Assembly: GCF_002014825.1 (NCBI RefSeq)
Contig: NZ_MUYU01000012.1
Coordinates: 138,751-202,750, forward strand
Direction of reading: 5' to 3'
Origin: Moraxella pluranimalium
Lineage (GTDB): Bacteria > Pseudomonadota > Gammaproteobacteria > Pseudomonadales > Moraxellaceae
Length of the DNA: 64,000 nt
Shown: piece by piece, positions 23,354 through 31,857 of the stretch
Numbering within the stretch: the first letter of the stretch is position 1
Layout of the letters: every line of letters begins with the position of its first letter
The notes under the pieces: generated by a model
Told to the model about the DNA's origin: nothing
The model's input: only the letters and a program-made list of their open reading frames with translations
Database searches by the model: none
Translations under genes and position numbers: made by a program

Positions 23354-24565
23354 TTAAGACCGCCCTGTACTTAGTCCCGCTTTACCATTGGCAATGATGG
23401 TTTTAGCAAGCACTTTCCACGGCGAAAGTTTAGGATTCGGCTGTTTACCTTGTCCGATGAGTGCCATTTGGTTCATATACCAGTCCATCTCAAGCACCGC
23501 GCCGAGTTTGCTATCCACAGCTTTGACGCCTGTTTTGATGCGTTCGGTGGTGATGGTTTGATAAGTGCCGTTTTTGATTTGGTTTGGTAAATCAGGCATG
23601 ATAGCAAGCGGACGAGCAATACCAATAAAATCCAAATGCCCACTATTTAACGCATCATTCATTGCAGATTCAGAGCGGAAACCGCCTGTAATGATGAGTG
23701 GTACTTGACTCACCTTTCTTGCTTTTTCGGCATAATCAATAAAAAAGGCCTCACGTTTTTGGGTGCTAGCTTTGCTGGACATCATCGCAGGGCTTTCATA
23801 ATTTCCGCCTGAAATTTCAATAAAATCAATGCCTAATTCCGACATTTTTTGCACGACTTGAATGCTGTCGCTTTCATCAAAACCGCCTTTTTGGAAATCG
23901 GCAGAGTTCAGCTTTAGACCGACCAAAAATTCAGGTCGCACTACTGCACGAATCCCTTGATAAATTTCCACCAAAAACCGCATACGATTCTCAAGGCTGC
24001 CGCCCCATTTATCGGAACGCTGATTGTGATGGGGTGATAAAAATTGACTCACCAAATAGCCATGAGCCCCATGAATTTGTACACCGCTAAACCCTGCTTG
24101 TTCTGCGATTTTTGCCGCCCCAATAAATTGCTGAATCAACGTTTCAATTTCATTTTCTGCCAATGCTCGTGGCGGATTTATAAAACCGTCCATACCTTTT
24201 AAAGCAACCGCACTTGGCGCAACAGGCGTTTTATTGACGGCTTTTGGCGATTGCTTACCTGCATGATTGATTTGCATAATGAGCAAGGTGTCATTTTGCG
24301 TGCCTGCCTTTGCCCACGCCTTTAGCATATCCATGCTACGCTCGTCCGACAGCACGACATCATTGATTGAGCCTTTGCCAGTTTCTGACACCATGACATT
24401 GCCCGTCACAGAGATGCCGATGCCACCTTTTGCCCATGTATCATACAGGCGGACAAGCGCTTGAGTGGGCTGGTCGTGTTTGGCAAGCTGCTCTTCCATC
24501 GCCGATTTAAAGAAACGGTTTTTGGCAGTTTTGCCATTTGGGAAAGTGAATGATTGAAATAACAT
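23354..24565 (-). CDS. Old Yellow Enzyme family NADH:flavin oxidoreductase
   Basis: FMN-dependent ene-reductase/NADH oxidase of 403 residues with a TIM barrel. Recognisable parts are the active-site stretch HGAHGYLVSQFLSPHHNQR (substrate-binding His pair) with the adjacent WGGSLENRMRFL motif, and the phosphate-binding ITGGFRSESAM and IGIARPLA near the C-terminus. No iron-sulfur extension is present, so it is the short single-domain type. Its substrate is unknown, probably an electrophilic alkene or quinone. It lies 67 bp downstream of the ArsR gene and is probably controlled by it. Confidence 0.88.
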   Translation of the reverse strand: MLFQSFTFPNGKTAKNRFFKSAMEEQLAKHDQPTQALVRLYDTWAKGGIGISVTGNVMVSETGKGSINDVVLSDERSMDMLKAWAKAGTQNDTLLIMQINHAGKQSPKAVNKTPVAPSAVALKGMDGFINPPRALAENEIETLIQQFIGAAKIAEQAGFSGVQIHGAHGYLVSQFLSPHHNQRSDKWGGSLENRMRFLVEIYQGIRAVVRPEFLVGLKLNSADFQKGGFDESDSIQVVQKMSELGIDFIEISGGNYESPAMMSSKASTQKREAFFIDYAEKARKVSQVPLIITGGFRSESAMNDALNSGHLDFIGIARPLAIMPDLPNQIKNGTYQTITTERIKTGVKAVDSKLGAVLEMDWYMNQMALIGQGKQPNPKLSPWKVLAKTIIANGKAGLSTGRS

Positions 24566-24596
24566 AAAAAATACCTGATAATAAAATTGAGTTGAT

Positions 24597-24616
24597 AAGT
24601 TTAAAAATATAAACTT
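24597..24616. promoter_or_regulatory. Palindrome upstream of the OYE gene
   Basis: Inverted repeat AAGTTTA (24597-24603) and TAAACTT (24610-24616) lies between the ArsR gene and the oxidoreductase gene. Related AAGTTTATA and TTTAAAAATAT sequences lie upstream of arsR (24980-25001). It could be the operator of this ArsR protein. Confidence 0.4.
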
Positions 24617-24632
24617 GTTGGATAAAAAAATA

Positions 24633-24956
24633 CTAATCGGATGAATGTTGATTTGACGGACAATGATATGTCATCAGCTGTGCCAATTGCCCTAGTTTTT
24701 CGGTCGCATCATGCATAGCAATGCTATAAAACCGCTCTTTGCCGACCTGCTCGACACTCACCGTACCCGCTTGTAACATAATCTTGAGATGATGCGACAC
24801 CGCAGGGCGAGACAGATGCAGTCGCTCGGTGATGTCGCTGACATTCATTGCGCCGTTTTCGAGCAGTAGCTGTAGGATTTTGTGGCGATTTTCGTCCGAT
24901 AATACGGTAAAAATCGGAATACAGTCTTTCATCAGCGCCATCGTTTGCTGTGGCAT
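24633..24956 (-). CDS. ArsR family transcriptional regulator
   Basis: A 107-residue winged-helix regulator: FTVLSDENRHKILQLLLENGAMNVSDIT, recognition helix LSRPAVSHHLKIM, and wing TVSVEQVGKERFYS, all typical of the ArsR/SmtB family. The ELCVC-type metal site of ArsR/SmtB sensors is absent from helix alpha3 (no Cys there), so it probably senses an organic or redox signal. AAAGGTGAA precedes the ATG. It is transcribed ahead of the OYE gene, which suggests control of that enzyme and of itself. Confidence 0.88.
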   Translation of the reverse strand: MPQQTMALMKDCIPIFTVLSDENRHKILQLLLENGAMNVSDITERLHLSRPAVSHHLKIMLQAGTVSVEQVGKERFYSIAMHDATEKLGQLAQLMTYHCPSNQHSSD

Positions 24957-25182
24957 GGTTCACCTTTCATATTCGGTTCAAGTTTATAGGTTTAAAAATA
25001 TGGACATATCATAGCGTAAGATGATTGGGTTTGCAAGTGTTTTTTGCGCTTTTAACCATCCTGTTATCTTATGGCGACTTGGATAGTGTTTCAATCATCC
25101 ATCTATTGACAGTCCAGTCCAAGCTAATTATGATTACCATGTCATTCAGCCAATTTGAATAACCAAACTTAAGGAAATCATC

Positions 25183-26112
25183 ATGAGCCACCTACCACAA
25201 ACTTTACGAAAGCTCACCCTAATTGCTTTGGCAAGTACTGTTTTGTTTACCCAAACTGCATGGGCAGATACATGGAAATGTGAAATACCCCAAGTAGCAG
25301 GATATGATTATGTTGGCTGTCTGTCTGAAGGCTTGGCAGCGGTCAAAAAAGACCGTAAATATGGGTTTATCGACAAAACAGGTAAGGCAGTTATCCCTTT
25401 GCAATACGATTGGATTGATAGCTTTAATGAAGGCTTAGCAAGAGTTAAAAAAGGTGGCAAATGGGGATTTGTTGATAAAACAGGTGCCGTGGCTATTCCC
25501 TTGCAATATGATATTGTCGATAGCTTTAGCGAAGGGCTAGCGAGTGTTGAAAAAGATGGCAAACATGGTTTTGTAGATAAAACAGGTAAGGTAGTTGTTG
25601 CATTGCAATATGATTATGCCAATAGCTTTCATGAGGGCTTAGCAAGGATTAAAAAAGATGGTAAATCTGGGTTTATCGATAACACGGGTACTGTCGTTAT
25701 TGCACTGCAATATGATGGTGTTTACGACTTTAATGAAGGCTTGGCAGGAGCTAGAAAAGATGATAAATGGGGGTTTGTTAATCAGGTGGGCAACATAGTT
25801 ATCCCCTTGCAATATGATTGGACTTATAGTTTTCATGAAGGCTTGGCAATAGTTAAAAAAGATAATAAATGGGGATTTATTGATAAAACTGGCAAGGTGG
25901 TTATCCCCTTGCAATATGACAATGCTTGGATTTTTCATGAAGGCTTGGCAAAAGTTAAAAAAGATGGAAAATGGGGATTTATTGATAAATCAGGCAATAT
26001 AGTTATTCCTTTGATATATGATACTGTTCATAGCTTTAGGAAAAATTTGTCGGAAGTTACCCAAGGGAATGAATGGTTTTATATCAACAAACAAGGTCAG
26101 CGAGTGTACTGA
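25183..26112 (+). CDS. Exported WG-repeat protein
   Basis: A 309-residue protein with a signal peptide (LTLIALASTVLFTQTAWA, cleavage before DTW) followed by seven full and one degenerate copy of a 34-residue WG repeat of form EGLAxVKKDGKWGFIDKTG..VIPLQYD...SF. WG/KWG repeats build beta-rich domains of unknown, probably binding, function. No enzyme domain is attached. TTAAGGAAAT precedes the ATG. The repeats are similar at the DNA level, so copy number may vary among strains. Coding looks more AT-rich than flanking housekeeping genes. Confidence 0.88.
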   Translation: MSHLPQTLRKLTLIALASTVLFTQTAWADTWKCEIPQVAGYDYVGCLSEGLAAVKKDRKYGFIDKTGKAVIPLQYDWIDSFNEGLARVKKGGKWGFVDKTGAVAIPLQYDIVDSFSEGLASVEKDGKHGFVDKTGKVVVALQYDYANSFHEGLARIKKDGKSGFIDNTGTVVIALQYDGVYDFNEGLAGARKDDKWGFVNQVGNIVIPLQYDWTYSFHEGLAIVKKDNKWGFIDKTGKVVIPLQYDNAWIFHEGLAKVKKDGKWGFIDKSGNIVIPLIYDTVHSFRKNLSEVTQGNEWFYINKQGQRVY

Positions 26113-26143
26113 TTTACCATTGACTTGTCAAAATCATGATGAA

Positions 26144-26169
26144 CCAAACCCCAAAAGCTGAACAGCTTT
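26144..26169. repeat. 26-bp repeat, left of brnTA
   Basis: This 26-bp sequence recurs at 26747-26772 with 24 of 26 positions identical and in the same orientation. The two copies bracket the BrnT-BrnA pair. It includes AAAGCTG-AA-CAGCTTT, a small hairpin. Confidence 0.7.
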
Positions 26170-26225
26170 GCTTGACAGCCTGACTTTTTGTTATTACAAT
26201 AAATCAAACTCTATGGATTATTGCC

Positions 26226-26513
26226 GTGTTAATTGAATACGACGAAAACAAACGACAGCGCACCTTAGATGAGCGTGGTTTGGACTTTGCCCACGCCACC
26301 CAACTATTCGATGGCATACATCTGACCGCCGTTGATGACCGTACAGATTATGGTGAGATGCGTTATATCAGCATGGGTTATTTACAAGGCAGATTGGTGG
26401 TTTGTGTTTGGACTTATCGCCCCATCGATGCACCGACACACCGCCGTATTATTTCAATGAGGAGGGCCAATGACCGAGAAATTAAGAAATTTACCGCCGC
26501 TATCCATCGATGA
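26226..26513 (+). CDS. brnT: BrnT family toxin (type II toxin-antitoxin)
   Basis: RelE-fold ribonuclease toxin expected to block translation when free. The 95-residue protein matches BrnT: YDENKRQRTLDERGLDFAHATQLFDG, a DDRTDYGEMRYISMGYLQGRLVVCVWTYR strand region, and RRIISMRRANDREIKKF at the end. It begins with GTG at 26226. It overlaps brnA by 44 bp, the usual toxin-first order for BrnTA. BrnTA operons are normally self-repressed by the BrnA DNA-binding domain. Confidence 0.92.
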   Translation: MLIEYDENKRQRTLDERGLDFAHATQLFDGIHLTAVDDRTDYGEMRYISMGYLQGRLVVCVWTYRPIDAPTHRRIISMRRANDREIKKFTAAIHR

Positions 26514-26724
26514 TGCACCAGAGCTTGATGATGCGTTTTTTGAACGAGCGGATGTGTATCATGGCAATACTTTGGTTCGCCAAGGCAGGCCACGCCTTGA
26601 TAATCCCAAACAAGCCACCACCATTCGCCTAGATGCAGATGTGATTGAGTATTTCAAAGCAGGTGGCAAAGGCTGGCAGACACGCCTAAATCTAGCACTG
26701 CGTGAATATATCGCCACACACTAA
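26470..26724 (+). CDS. brnA: BrnA family antitoxin
   Basis: Partner antitoxin of 84 residues. The N-terminal part LPPLSIDDAPELDDAFFERAD is the toxin-contacting acidic segment; the C-terminal part RPRLDNPKQATTIRLDADVIEYFKAGGKGWQTRLNLALREY is a ribbon-helix-helix DNA-binding unit as in BrnA. Its ATG lies inside the end of brnT, with GGAGGGCCA as ribosome site. It should neutralise BrnT and repress the operon. Confidence 0.92.
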   Translation: MTEKLRNLPPLSIDDAPELDDAFFERADVYHGNTLVRQGRPRLDNPKQATTIRLDADVIEYFKAGGKGWQTRLNLALREYIATH

Positions 26725-26746
26725 AAAAAGACAGACCATCAAATAG

Positions 26747-26782
26747 CCAAACCCCAAAAGCCGAACAACTTTTGGGGTTTGG
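26747..26782. terminator. Perfect hairpin between brnA and RND pump gene; right 26-bp repeat
   Basis: A 14-bp perfect stem (26747-26760 with 26769-26782, 8-base loop) lies between the convergent brnA and efflux genes. Its first 26 bp are the second copy of the repeat at 26144. There is no strong T run on either strand, so it may end transcription weakly in both directions. Confidence 0.55.
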
Positions 26783-26803
26783 TGTATTAATCAGCGGACA
26801 TGA

Positions 26804-29800
26804 TTAAGCGGCCTTTCTTTTAAACACCCTTCCCAAATCATCCATCAAGGTATAGACCACAGGAATCACCACAAGGCTCAAAAAAGTCGATGTAATCAGA
26901 CCGCCAAGCACCGCTGCCGCCATCGGACGACTAAAGGTCGAATCCACACCGCCAAAGCCGATGATTAATGGCAACATCCCTGCGCCCATCGCGATGGTCG
27001 TCATGATAATCGGCTGAGCACGCTTGCGACACGCATCAATCAGCGCATCAAAGCGAGATAGCCCGTCTTGGTCTTGGGCGATGATGGCATAATCAACGAG
27101 CAAAATCGAGTTTTTGGTGGCAATACCCATGAGCAAAATAAAGCCAATCATCGCAGGCATCGACATACTACTGCCTGTAGCAAGCAAACCCACAAACGCC
27201 CCACCAATCGACAGCGGTAGCGCCATCAAGATGGTGAACGGCTGCAACACTCGGTGGAACAACAGCATCAGCACCGCAAAGATACAAAACACCCCCACGC
27301 CCATCGCCATCACAAAGCCTGAGAACAGCTCTGCCATGTTTTCGGCTTGACCTTCATCCATCACCGACACGCCTGCAGGCAGACGGCTTAGGGTCTGGGT
27401 GGCTTTGACCGCTGTCATCAGCTCACCGACTTCACCGCCATTTGGGAATACGGTAATCTTAATCGCTCGTTCACGATTAAGACGGCTGACGCTTGATTCA
27501 CCCGTGCCAAAGCGTAGCGTCGCCACTTCTTTGACTTGTACCATCTGTCCTTTTGAGCTTGGGACATATAGGTTTTGTAAGTCGCTTAGGTTCTTTTTGT
27601 CCGTATCTGATAAGCGAATCAAAATCGGCACTTGGCGAGTATCCAGATTGAGCTTAGGCAAGGCTTGGTCATAATCCCCCACCGTCGCCACACGCAAGGT
27701 CGCCGCCAAATCCGCTGTCGTCACCCCTTTATCCGCCATCGCAAGCTCATTGGGTATCACTGCCAATTCAGGTTTGGGCAGTGATTTGTTGCTGATGACA
27801 TTGGCGACACTTGGCAAGGCTCGTACATCATTCATGATGGCTTTGACTGTGTCATCCAATAGTCTTTTGTCGCTACTTTTGACCGAGAAACTATAACCAG
27901 CTTCTTGACCGCCACCTTCGATACCGACATTAAAGCGAGCCGACGGCACGGATTTTAGGACTTGGTTAATTTGATTTTCGATGTCAGTTTTGCTTGCACG
28001 CTCGGTACGATTGACGAGTTTGACTTCAAGACTTGCCACATTGACCGAACCACCACGCATACTACTTGGGTCGCCTGTGCTTTGACCTTCGCCAACGCTT
28101 AACAGCACTTCGCTCACGCCATCAATCGCCTGTACCTTTTCAAGTGCCATCTGACTGATACGCAAGGTATCATCGATGGTCGCATCAGGGGTGAGCTCGA
28201 TAGAGACTTTGGTTTGGTTCATCTCATCAGGCGGGATAAATGCAGTCGGTAGTAGCCCTGCCAAGCCAAGCGACGCCACAAAAAACCCAAGCGCCATCAG
28301 CATCGTCATCAATCGATGACTTAGTGTCCATTTGACCACAGACAAATAAGCCATCATCGCACGGCTAGGCGGCTTGTCATGATGCTTGGTCGGCTTAAGA
28401 ATATACGCCGCCATCATCGGTGTCACAAGGCGCGCCACCAGTAGCGACATAAAAATCGCAATCACCGCCGTCCAGCCAAATTGACGGAAAAACTGCCCCA
28501 CAATCCCACTCATAAACGCCGTCGGCAAAAACACCGCAATCAACGTAAATGTCGTGGCAATCACCGCAAGCCCAATCTCATCCGCCGCTTCCATCGCTGC
28601 CTGCATGGGCGTCTTACCCATATTCAGATGTCGGACAATGTTCTCAATCTCAACGATGGCATCATCAACGAGCACGCCCACCACTAAGGTCAGCGCCAGT
28701 AGCGAAATCATATTTAGGCTAAAGCCAAACCAATACATCGCAAAAAACGCAGGCACGATGGACAATGGCAATGCCGCAGCCGCCACCAATGTCGCGCGCC
28801 AATCACGCAAAAACACAAAGACCACAATCACCGCCAAGATACCACCTTCGATGAGCATTCGCATGGTGGCGTGGTAGTTTTCTTCGATGGGTGCGGCATA
28901 ATCGACGATTTTGTCAATTTTGATGCCGTCCATTTCGCTGTGCAATTTGGCGATTTCTTCATCGACTGCCTTGACCACCGCCACTTCGCCTGCGCCTTTT
29001 GAGCGAGTGATATTAAAGGCGACGACCGATTTGCCATCTAGCTTGGCAAGCGATGTGATGTCAGCGTGCGTATCTTGGATACTTGCAAGGCTACCCAGCT
29101 TGACCGCTGTGCCATGCGGTGTGGTGATTTGGATATCATTGAGCTCACGCACCTGCTGACCCATGCCAAGCACACGCACTGTCTGGGTATTGCCACCGAT
29201 TTTGGCTTCACCGCCCGAGCCGTCTTGCCATTTGGCGTATAACTGCTGTGACAAGGTGGTGATGGGCATACTTAGGCTTGCCAAGATATCCGGCTTGGGC
29301 TGCACCATGATTTGTCGCTCGACACCACCGATACGGCTGATACTGCCCACGCCTGCGATGTCCGAGAGTCTTTTGGTCAAGGCATCATCGACAAACCATG
29401 ACAACTGCGTATCACTCATATTGTCCGCAGACACCGAATAAGTCACCACAGGAAAGCCTGCGGTAGAGACCTTTGAGACAATCGGCGCATTGGCAGCGGC
29501 GGGCAAATCGCCCTGCACTTCACTCACTGCCGAGCGTACATCATCGAGCGCTTCATCGACATCTTTTTCGAGTACAAACTCGGTAAAAACCGTCACCGCC
29601 CCCGTTTGTAGCGTGGTGCGGATGGTTTTGACACCTTCGATATTGGTGATTTTATTCTCAACTTTTTTGGCGATATCACTCTCAAGCTGGTCGGGCGTCG
29701 CCCCTGCTAGGGTGATGGTCGTCACCACACCCGGAAAGTCGATATCAGGAAACTGCTGGACTTTCATCTGATAAAAGCCAAACACCCCAAGCAAGCTCAA

Positions 29801-29860
29801 TAAGCTAAAAAATAAAATCGCCACCAACGGATTTTTGATGGAATAGGCTGAAAAATTCAT
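26804..29860 (-). CDS. RND family multidrug efflux permease
   Basis: Proton-driven inner-membrane pump of the AcrB/MexF (HAE) class. The 1018-residue protein has twelve predicted membrane helices, an N-terminal helix then periplasmic PN/PC domains, the proton-relay pair in VLVDDAIVEIENI on helix 4 (about residue 395), and the second-half VGLLATGSSMSMPAMIGFILLMGIATKNSILLVDY block with the conserved Lys of helix 10. Its adaptor gene lies 3 bp upstream. No outer-membrane channel gene is adjacent, so it must borrow a TolC/OprM-like partner. Substrates cannot be predicted from sequence. Confidence 0.93.
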   Translation of the reverse strand: MNFSAYSIKNPLVAILFFSLLSLLGVFGFYQMKVQQFPDIDFPGVVTTITLAGATPDQLESDIAKKVENKITNIEGVKTIRTTLQTGAVTVFTEFVLEKDVDEALDDVRSAVSEVQGDLPAAANAPIVSKVSTAGFPVVTYSVSADNMSDTQLSWFVDDALTKRLSDIAGVGSISRIGGVERQIMVQPKPDILASLSMPITTLSQQLYAKWQDGSGGEAKIGGNTQTVRVLGMGQQVRELNDIQITTPHGTAVKLGSLASIQDTHADITSLAKLDGKSVVAFNITRSKGAGEVAVVKAVDEEIAKLHSEMDGIKIDKIVDYAAPIEENYHATMRMLIEGGILAVIVVFVFLRDWRATLVAAAALPLSIVPAFFAMYWFGFSLNMISLLALTLVVGVLVDDAIVEIENIVRHLNMGKTPMQAAMEAADEIGLAVIATTFTLIAVFLPTAFMSGIVGQFFRQFGWTAVIAIFMSLLVARLVTPMMAAYILKPTKHHDKPPSRAMMAYLSVVKWTLSHRLMTMLMALGFFVASLGLAGLLPTAFIPPDEMNQTKVSIELTPDATIDDTLRISQMALEKVQAIDGVSEVLLSVGEGQSTGDPSSMRGGSVNVASLEVKLVNRTERASKTDIENQINQVLKSVPSARFNVGIEGGGQEAGYSFSVKSSDKRLLDDTVKAIMNDVRALPSVANVISNKSLPKPELAVIPNELAMADKGVTTADLAATLRVATVGDYDQALPKLNLDTRQVPILIRLSDTDKKNLSDLQNLYVPSSKGQMVQVKEVATLRFGTGESSVSRLNRERAIKITVFPNGGEVGELMTAVKATQTLSRLPAGVSVMDEGQAENMAELFSGFVMAMGVGVFCIFAVLMLLFHRVLQPFTILMALPLSIGGAFVGLLATGSSMSMPAMIGFILLMGIATKNSILLVDYAIIAQDQDGLSRFDALIDACRKRAQPIIMTTIAMGAGMLPLIIGFGGVDSTFSRPMAAAVLGGLITSTFLSLVVIPVVYTLMDDLGRVFKRKAA

Positions 29861-29863
29861 GGC

Positions 29864-31072
29864 TTATTCCTTGATAACTGCTGACTGATTGGCTGGGTCG
29901 GTCGCACCCTGTGCATTGACACTGGCAACAGTGACCAAATCACCATCATTCAAGAAGCTAGCACTTTTGGCGACAATCAGCTGGTCGGTTGGCACATCCA
30001 CCGCCACCAGCTCATCTTTTTGACCTTGAATGGTGACTTGGGTGCGTACCACCTTGTACAGCTCTGTATCCGTTTTTGTCAATACCCATACATAGTCCAT
30101 GCCATCATTATTTAGGATGGCGGACAACGGTACGGTTGGCAGACTTTGGCTAGTTAGGATAAACTGCCCTGACAGATACATCCCTGCTTTGACGCCTGCG
30201 CCATTGGACAGCTTGACATGAGCAATCATCTCACGGCTACTGTTCGCTGTCGGGGATAGCTTGGTGACTGTACCTGTAAGTAGCTGGTTATTGAATGTCA
30301 CTTGGGCAGGCTGACCGACACGCACCGAGCCAGCGTCGCTACTTGAGAGTGTCGCTTGCCATTCGACTGCGCCATCTTTGATGATGCTAAACAGTGATGC
30401 GCCTGTCACCAGCACGCCGACTTGGGCGCTCTTGGCACTGATGACGCCTGATACTGGGGCAGTTACTTTGGCATTGGCTTCGTTATTTTTGGCGGTATTA
30501 AGCCGTGCTTTGGCAGCGGTGATATTCGCCTGTGCCTGCTTGAGCGCTGTGCGATAGCCATCGACTTCTTGGCGAGAAACCGCATCGATGGCAAGCAGTG
30601 GCTCGGTGCGATTTAGGTCTGTTTGCGCCTTTTCATAACTGGCTTCGGCCACCGCCAAATCCGCTTGGGCTTGGGCGGTTTGTTCAGAGAGTGTCTTAGT
30701 GTCTAGCACGGCAAGCACTTGACCTGCCTTGACCACATCGCCGACATCGACGAGCACACGCTCAACAGTCACGCCTGTCAGCTGTCCACTGACTTCGGCA
30801 GTCTCGGTCGCCGCCACCAAGCCATTGGCAGACAGTGTCTGCTCGATGGTGTGCAGTGTCGGCGTGACAGCTTCGACCGCCATCACTGCTTTTGGTTCGG
30901 CAATCTCTGGGGTATCGGACTTGGTTGCTTCGGTCTGTGCTGTCGGCGTCGTGCCAATCAGCCCGCTTTTACCGATGAATACACCGACAGCCACCAAAAC
31001 AACGGCTGCCACAAGTTGCCACCATGCAAACTTGGATTTTTGCGATTGCGAGTTTTTATAAGAAGTCGTCAT
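29864..31072 (-). CDS. RND efflux membrane fusion (adaptor) protein
   Basis: Periplasmic adaptor that links the RND pump to an outer-membrane channel. The 402-residue protein has one N-terminal hydrophobic anchor (WWQLVAAVVLVAVGVFIG), a lipoyl half-motif (SGQLTGVTVERVLVDVGDVVKAGQVLAVLD), a long alpha-helical hairpin (about residues 125-200), a second lipoyl half (VTAPVSGVISAKSAQVG) and a beta-barrel domain. The ATG at 31072 is chosen; the frame also runs back to a TTG at 31093. The permease follows after 3 bp, so both are on one transcript. Confidence 0.92.
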   Translation of the reverse strand: MTTSYKNSQSQKSKFAWWQLVAAVVLVAVGVFIGKSGLIGTTPTAQTEATKSDTPEIAEPKAVMAVEAVTPTLHTIEQTLSANGLVAATETAEVSGQLTGVTVERVLVDVGDVVKAGQVLAVLDTKTLSEQTAQAQADLAVAEASYEKAQTDLNRTEPLLAIDAVSRQEVDGYRTALKQAQANITAAKARLNTAKNNEANAKVTAPVSGVISAKSAQVGVLVTGASLFSIIKDGAVEWQATLSSSDAGSVRVGQPAQVTFNNQLLTGTVTKLSPTANSSREMIAHVKLSNGAGVKAGMYLSGQFILTSQSLPTVPLSAILNNDGMDYVWVLTKTDTELYKVVRTQVTIQGQKDELVAVDVPTDQLIVAKSASFLNDGDLVTVASVNAQGATDPANQSAVIKE

Positions 31073-31161
31073 AAGCTGTGTCAAATTCGCCAAAAAATAC
31101 TAAAAATACTTCATTATACGGTATTTTGATAAGCAATGACTGACACATTTTTACCATTTTG

Positions 31162-31827
31162 CTACAAATTGTCAGCTTGACCCAGTTTTTTGCGGATACG
31201 AGTCACGCTTTGGCGGGTCATGCCCAGATATGAGCTTAGGTCTTGGACGGATAAGCGTTTGGCAAGCTCGGGGTTATCGTTAATAAAATTGACATAGCGC
31301 GCGGTGCTGTCGCTGATTAAGAAACTCTCGGTACGCTCAATAAAGCGGAACAACAATCGCAAGGTATGCTCATGCACATAGCGGAAAAATTCGGGAAAAT
31401 CTGCCAAACACTGCTCAAAATGCGCCTTGTCCACCGCCATCAAAATGGTCGGCTCGATGGTATAAATGTTGTATTTGCTCGGCAGATTTTCAATCACTGC
31501 CATATAATCGCCCACGCCGTCTTGCTCTGCCATAAATTGCACATTAATCTCATCGCCATCCGCCGTCTGATAGCTCATCTTGCATAGTCCCGACACAATA
31601 AACGCCATCTTATCCATGCTCTGTCCTGCCTGACACCAGCAATGCTTGGCAGGTAGGCGTACCACCGTCATCGGTGCGGTGATAACATCCAACTCATCAT
31701 CACCCAGTGACGGCATACACTCACCCAAATGCGCCTTAATCAGTGCCTTGATTTCAACGGCATTCATCCGCCACACTTCATCAGGCGAGACGGTCAATTT
31801 GGGTCTGTCACGGACGGAAATCTGCAC
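31162..31827 (-). CDS. Crp/Fnr family transcriptional regulator
   Basis: A cyclic-nucleotide-binding-fold regulator of about 221 residues: N-terminal cupin (WCQAGQSMDKMAFIVSGLCKMSY, GVGDYMAVI) and C-terminal winged helix (LSVQDLSSYLGMTRQSVTRIRKKL). The FNR iron-sulfur cysteine set is absent. The best start is GTG at 31827, preceded by AAGGAAAAAACT; the frame can be read back to a TTG at 31848. It lies 30 bp after recG and 89 bp before the efflux adaptor, all in one direction, so it may share the recG message and could influence the pump. The effector is unknown. Confidence 0.85.
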   Translation of the reverse strand: MQISVRDRPKLTVSPDEVWRMNAVEIKALIKAHLGECMPSLGDDELDVITAPMTVVRLPAKHCWCQAGQSMDKMAFIVSGLCKMSYQTADGDEINVQFMAEQDGVGDYMAVIENLPSKYNIYTIEPTILMAVDKAHFEQCLADFPEFFRYVHEHTLRLLFRFIERTESFLISDSTARYVNFINDNPELAKRLSVQDLSSYLGMTRQSVTRIRKKLGQADNL

Positions 31828-31857
31828 AGTTTTTTCCTTATTATTCAATCACTTAGC

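Noticed and set aside
25183..26112. WG repeats read as a CRISPR or satellite array
   Set aside because: The units keep one reading frame with a signal peptide and a stop, so this is a protein repeat.
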